A stretch of DNA of 26,366 nt from the NCBI GenBank assembly GCA_964585575.1, contig CAZPEM010000032.1, forward strand, positions 1 through 26,366, read 5' to 3'. The position numbers were made by a program, and so were the translations under genes. The notes below the pieces were generated by a model that did no database searches, was not told the origin of the DNA, and saw only the letters and a list, made by a program, of their open reading frames with translations. Within the stretch, counting starts at the first letter, position 1, and each line of letters starts with the position of its first letter. Positions 23,873 through 26,366 of this stretch are shown here, in pieces. This DNA comes from UBA4655 sp964585575 (GTDB taxonomy: Bacteria > Planctomycetota > Planctomycetia > Pirellulales > UBA1268).

Positions 23873-24109
23873 TCAGTGAGTTGTCGCCAACGTGACAACT
23901 CGCTCAGACTTCGGCACCTCACTTGCGTAGAACAGACACGCAGCGATGTCGTCTCGCGAGATGCCCGGATGGTTCTCGATGATTTGCTGCTCCGACCAGC
24001 CGGAGGCCATGAGTTCAACAATCTTCTCGACGGCCAACCTCGTGCCCTTGACGACTGGTTTTCCGCCGAGAACCCCGGGATCGAAACCGATACGGTCCTG
24101 CCAGTGCAT
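23873..24109 (-). CDS. DUF433-family antitoxin
   Basis: The frame is open from 24151, but the family start is MHWQDRIGFDPGVLGGKPVV at ATG 24109, giving 78 residues. The rest, KGTRLAVEKIVELMASGWSE and QQIIENHPGISRDDIAACLF, is a full DUF433 helix-turn-helix-like domain. Such proteins usually bind DNA or the partner PIN-like toxin. It is followed by the frameshifted DUF5615 gene on the same strand, so this is a type II toxin-antitoxin pair in which only the antitoxin appears intact. That is a common end state of decay. Confidence 0.85.
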   Translation of the reverse strand: MHWQDRIGFDPGVLGGKPVVKGTRLAVEKIVELMASGWSEQQIIENHPGISRDDIAACLFYASEVPKSERVVTLATTH

Positions 24110-24143
24110 GCTGCGGCTCCTCGGTCGCAAGTGGCCTTCGTTC

Positions 24144-24419
24144 CTACCCACACATTCGATCGCACGTGAGAGGCCGGCAGGGCTGCACCAGCGCCTTGGC
24201 GGCGTCGGCGTCGAGGGTCTTCAATTCCCTCGCCAACTCCCGCGGCTGCTCCGAGGTCAGGCTCTCGATCTTGTTCGTGTCCGCAGGCAACTCGTCGGCC
24301 CGCACGAGAGCGAAGCCGAGCAAAACCCGGACACGAACAGGGCGACGGCTACCCGCAACGGCTTCGCGGGCTTCATGCGCCGCGGCCACCACCAGGGTTC
24401 CTGCGGGTTCCTCGGACAT
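24144..24419 (-). pseudogene. Possible remnant of a planctomycete repeat protein
   Basis: The minus strand encodes IESLTSEQPRELARELKTLD followed by ADAAKALVQPCRPLT. This recalls planctomycete leucine-rich-like repeats of the type 'LTxEQAxxLAxxFxGxLxLNGLxxLDADAAKALA'. Only about one repeat is recognisable, and the ORF start is unrelated sequence. I treat it as a possible scrap of a lost gene. Nothing else is seen between 24152 and 24440. Confidence 0.3.
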
Positions 24420-24445
24420 CAGGCCGGTCGCGAAAACCGGCCAAG

Positions 24446-24519
24446 TGGGCGATATAGGACTCGAACCTATGACCCCTAGCTTGTCGAGCTAGTGCTCTAA
24501 CCAACTGAGCTAATCGCCC
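24446..24519 (-). tRNA. tRNA-Val (anticodon GAC) with C33
   Basis: On the minus strand the cloverleaf is complete. The acceptor stem is GGGCGAT/ATCGCCC, the D stem is GCTC/GAGC, and the anticodon stem is CTAGC/GCTAG. The variable loop has five bases, the T stem is ATAGG/CCTAT with loop TTCGAGT, and the discriminator base is A. The seven-base anticodon loop is TCGACAA, giving GAC at 34-36. Position 33, nearly always U, is C, with U at 32. CCA is not encoded. The short variable loop excludes a Ser identity with anticodon CGA. Confidence 0.93.
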
Positions 24520-24581
24520 GGGTCGGCCCGGCGGCCGTGGTCGCCGAGACATGAAGAGTCTCGCGCCGAAATCGGGGCCAG

Positions 24582-25223
24582 TCAAGGAAGGGCGGTTCGG
24601 CCCGGCACACGCCGGTGTGGCGGGTGCGTGTCTCGCCACCGGGACGGGGCGACCGCGTTGGGATCGGCCCAGAGGCCGCGGCGGGATTTTCTCGCCTCAT
24701 CCTCCGCGGCCGCGAGATCCGGATCGGGGGAGAACCCGCCGAACACCCAGGCATGCCCTTCCTGCACCATCTCCCGGTTGATGTTTCTGCCCCCTTCGGC
24801 GGTCGTCGATCCGTCCGACGACCGAACATCGAGAAAGAGCGTGCCGAGCAGCCGGCCGTGCTGATCGCGGCCGCGGTCCACGACCCGGACGGCGGCGGCG
24901 GAGAGCTTCGACTCGAGGGCCGCCCGCGAGGAGCGGCCGTGGGGCTGGTCGAACTCGGGCGCGTCGATCCCCACGAGCCGGATCTTCTGCAGTTGCCCCT
25001 TCTCGTCGATGCAGGTGACCGTGTCGCCGTCGTGGACCGTCCGCACCCGCCAGAGCGGCCGGCCCTGGGCGTCGTGGAGGGGGCCCCACGATTCGAGAAG
25101 GGGACATTGCGGGATCGCCGAGACGATCGCCGTCACGATCGCCGCGACGAGCACATACGCCACCCTCAGCTGCCGCGGCAGCCCCCGGGGGGGCAGTGGA
25201 ATCCGGAATGGCCGCCTCGTCAT
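24582..25223 (-). CDS. Membrane-anchored SNase-like (thermonuclease family) nuclease
   Basis: I chose ATG 25223 (213 residues); the frame is open to 25310, but that would overlap the thrS start. A hydrophobic segment (LRVAYVLVAAIVTAIVSAIP) anchors or exports it. The SNase fold follows: VRTVHDGDTVTCID, then KIRLVGIDAPEFDQPHG with the catalytic Arg and Asp. VVDRGRDQHGRLLGTLFLDV carries the second Arg region, and MVQEGHAWVFGG and AEDEARKSRRGLW close the domain. Catalytic positions look intact, so it should be a calcium-dependent nuclease acting outside the cytoplasm. It is divergent from thrS; the 85-bp gap should contain both promoters. The C-terminal tail after GLWADPN is proline- and arginine-rich. 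Confidence 0.88.
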   Translation of the reverse strand: MTRRPFRIPLPPRGLPRQLRVAYVLVAAIVTAIVSAIPQCPLLESWGPLHDAQGRPLWRVRTVHDGDTVTCIDEKGQLQKIRLVGIDAPEFDQPHGRSSRAALESKLSAAAVRVVDRGRDQHGRLLGTLFLDVRSSDGSTTAEGGRNINREMVQEGHAWVFGGFSPDPDLAAAEDEARKSRRGLWADPNAVAPSRWRDTHPPHRRVPGRTALP

Positions 25224-25308
25224 GCCGAAAGAACCCTCGCCGTGGCCGCGTCTTGCCGCTCGTCGGCCGCGTGCCGATACTCTCGTTTTTATCTTCCGAA
25301 GGTCTTCC

Positions 25309-26366
25309 ATGCCCAGCGTCCGCCTGCCCGACGGTTCCGTCCGCGACTACGCCGCCACCATGCGGCTCTCGGAGATCGCCGCCGATCTCCGCCTGCCCGA
25401 CAAGGGAAAGAAGGCGCCGGTGGCCGCGGTCGTCGGCGGCAAAGCGGCCGGGCTCGACGCCACGCTGCCGGAGACGGCGGCCGGCGAGGCGGTCGATCTC
25501 GAATTCGTGAGGGCGGGCGACCCGCGGGCCCTGCCGGTGATGCGGCATTCGGCGGCGCACGTCATGGCCCGCGCGGTGATGCGGCTCTTTCCGGGCGTCG
25601 AGCTCGCCTTCGGGCCGACCGTCGGGGCGGGCTTCTACTACGACATGCGGGCGGGCCGGCCGATCACCGACGAGGACCTCCCGGCGATCGAGGCGGAGAT
25701 GAAGCGGATCATCGAGGCCGACGAGCCGTTCGAGCGGGTGGAGGTTCCGCGGAGCAAGGCGGTCGAGATCGTCCGCGACCTCGCGCAGCCGCTGAAGGCG
25801 GAGCACATCGAGACGGGACTCGCCGACCACCCCACGCTCTCCTTCTACCGGCAGGGGGAGTTCGTGGACCTGTGCCGCGGGCCCCACGTGCCGAGCCCCG
25901 GCTGCATCGGCGCCTTCAAGCTCACGAACATCGCCGGCGCCTACTGGAAGGGGGATGCCGACAACGCCCAGCTCCAGCGTCTCTACGGCACGGCCTGGTT
26001 CAGCCAGGCCGATCTCGATGCCCACCTGGCGGCGATCGAGGAGGCGCGGAAGCGCGACCACCGCGTGCTCGGCAAGCAGCTCGACCTCTTCACGACGAGC
26101 CCGCTCGTCGGCTCCGGGCTCGTGCTCTGGATGCCGAAGGGGGCGACCGTGCGGGCCACGCTCGAGAGCTTCGTCCGCGACGAGCTCGCCGCGAGGGGCT
26201 ACGAGCCGGTCTACACGCCGCACATCGGCAAGGTGGATCTCTACAAGATCTCGGGCCACTACCCCTACTACTCCGACAGCCAGTTCAAGCCGATCGCGAT
26301 GAGCGACGACGAGCAGTACCTGCTCAAGCCGATGAACTGCCCGCACCACACGATGATCTACAAGGC
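25309..26366 (+). CDS. thrS: Threonyl-tRNA synthetase, 3' partial
   Basis: ATG 25309 begins MPSVRLPDGSVRDYAATMRL, the TGS domain start (residues 1-65). The editing (second additional) domain follows. It has His80 and His84 in MRHSAAHVMARA, and Cys189 and His193 in DLCRGPHVPSPG, the four residues that bind metal and clear mischarged Ser-tRNA. LTNIAGAYWKGD and KQLDLF lead to the catalytic core (GLVLWMPKGATVR; SGHYPYYSD). Cys344 in MNCPHH is the first zinc ligand of the active site. The window ends after 352 codons, about half the usual length. Its promoter must lie in the short gap shared with the nuclease gene. Confidence 0.96.
   Translation, partial: MPSVRLPDGSVRDYAATMRLSEIAADLRLPDKGKKAPVAAVVGGKAAGLDATLPETAAGEAVDLEFVRAGDPRALPVMRHSAAHVMARAVMRLFPGVELAFGPTVGAGFYYDMRAGRPITDEDLPAIEAEMKRIIEADEPFERVEVPRSKAVEIVRDLAQPLKAEHIETGLADHPTLSFYRQGEFVDLCRGPHVPSPGCIGAFKLTNIAGAYWKGDADNAQLQRLYGTAWFSQADLDAHLAAIEEARKRDHRVLGKQLDLFTTSPLVGSGLVLWMPKGATVRATLESFVRDELAARGYEPVYTPHIGKVDLYKISGHYPYYSDSQFKPIAMSDDEQYLLKPMNCPHHTMIYK

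Noticed and set aside
24697..26349. Long open frame on the minus strand opposite thrS and the nuclease gene
   Set aside because: It is antisense to two clearly recognisable proteins, its translation is Arg/Gly/Asp-rich without domain patterns, and such frames are expected in GC-rich DNA.

Overview
The window is GC-rich bacterial DNA that looks like a planctomycete, probably of the Pirellulales group. The evidence is a BBP7-type outer-membrane barrel protein, a signal peptidase I with a very large insert, a cytochrome with a C-terminal CxxCH, an IS4-type transposase remnant, and LptB (so a Gram-negative envelope). The lineage is inferred from protein character only, because no rRNA is present.

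Layout. 1-1490: end of a C39-like/TPR/HExxH protein. 1491-1736: a palindromic intergenic repeat. 1737-6858: a dipeptide/oligopeptide ABC importer (binding protein, DppB-like and DppC-like permeases). An AbiEi/AbiEii toxin-antitoxin pair of lower GC content sits exactly between the two permease genes. 6914-9338: signal peptidase I and LptB. 9375-11533: a small membrane protein and, divergently, the BBP7 barrel protein. 11567-12829: a ketosynthase homologue whose catalytic Cys is replaced by Asp. 13021-13626: a class-II-like cytochrome c.

13627-15685 is a scar region. It holds stacked hairpins, a decayed IS4 transposase between 21-bp inverted repeats, two more copies of the palindromic repeat, and the C-terminal stump of an AspT/YidE-type transporter. 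15686-17050 is an unusual exported ORF joining a heparinase-like sandwich domain to a methyltransferase. 17112-19281 is a HEAT-like gene broken by three frameshifts. 19298-21367 is an M3 (Dcp-type) peptidase on the minus strand. 21368-21848 holds little beyond a possible gene fragment. 21849-23065 is a translationally coupled DinB-like and MBL-fold pair. 23066-24440 holds remnants: a truncated GIY-YIG protein, a DUF433 antitoxin with a frameshifted DUF5615 toxin, and a possible repeat-protein scrap. 24446-24519 is tRNA-Val(GAC) with an unusual C33. 24582-25223 is a membrane-anchored SNase-like nuclease, and thrS starts divergently at 25309 and runs off the window.

Functional links that can be supported: the importer operon would bring in peptides that cytosolic peptidases such as the M3 enzyme can degrade, although no importer ATPase gene is visible here. 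Signal peptidase I and LptB both serve envelope biogenesis. The rest is a mix of housekeeping genes and accessory genes that are being lost. No complete new defence or biosynthetic system is evident. The strongest unusual signals are the toxin-antitoxin pair inside the transporter operon, the Cys-to-Asp ketosynthase, the chimeric signal peptidase, the palindromic repeat family and the tRNA with C33.
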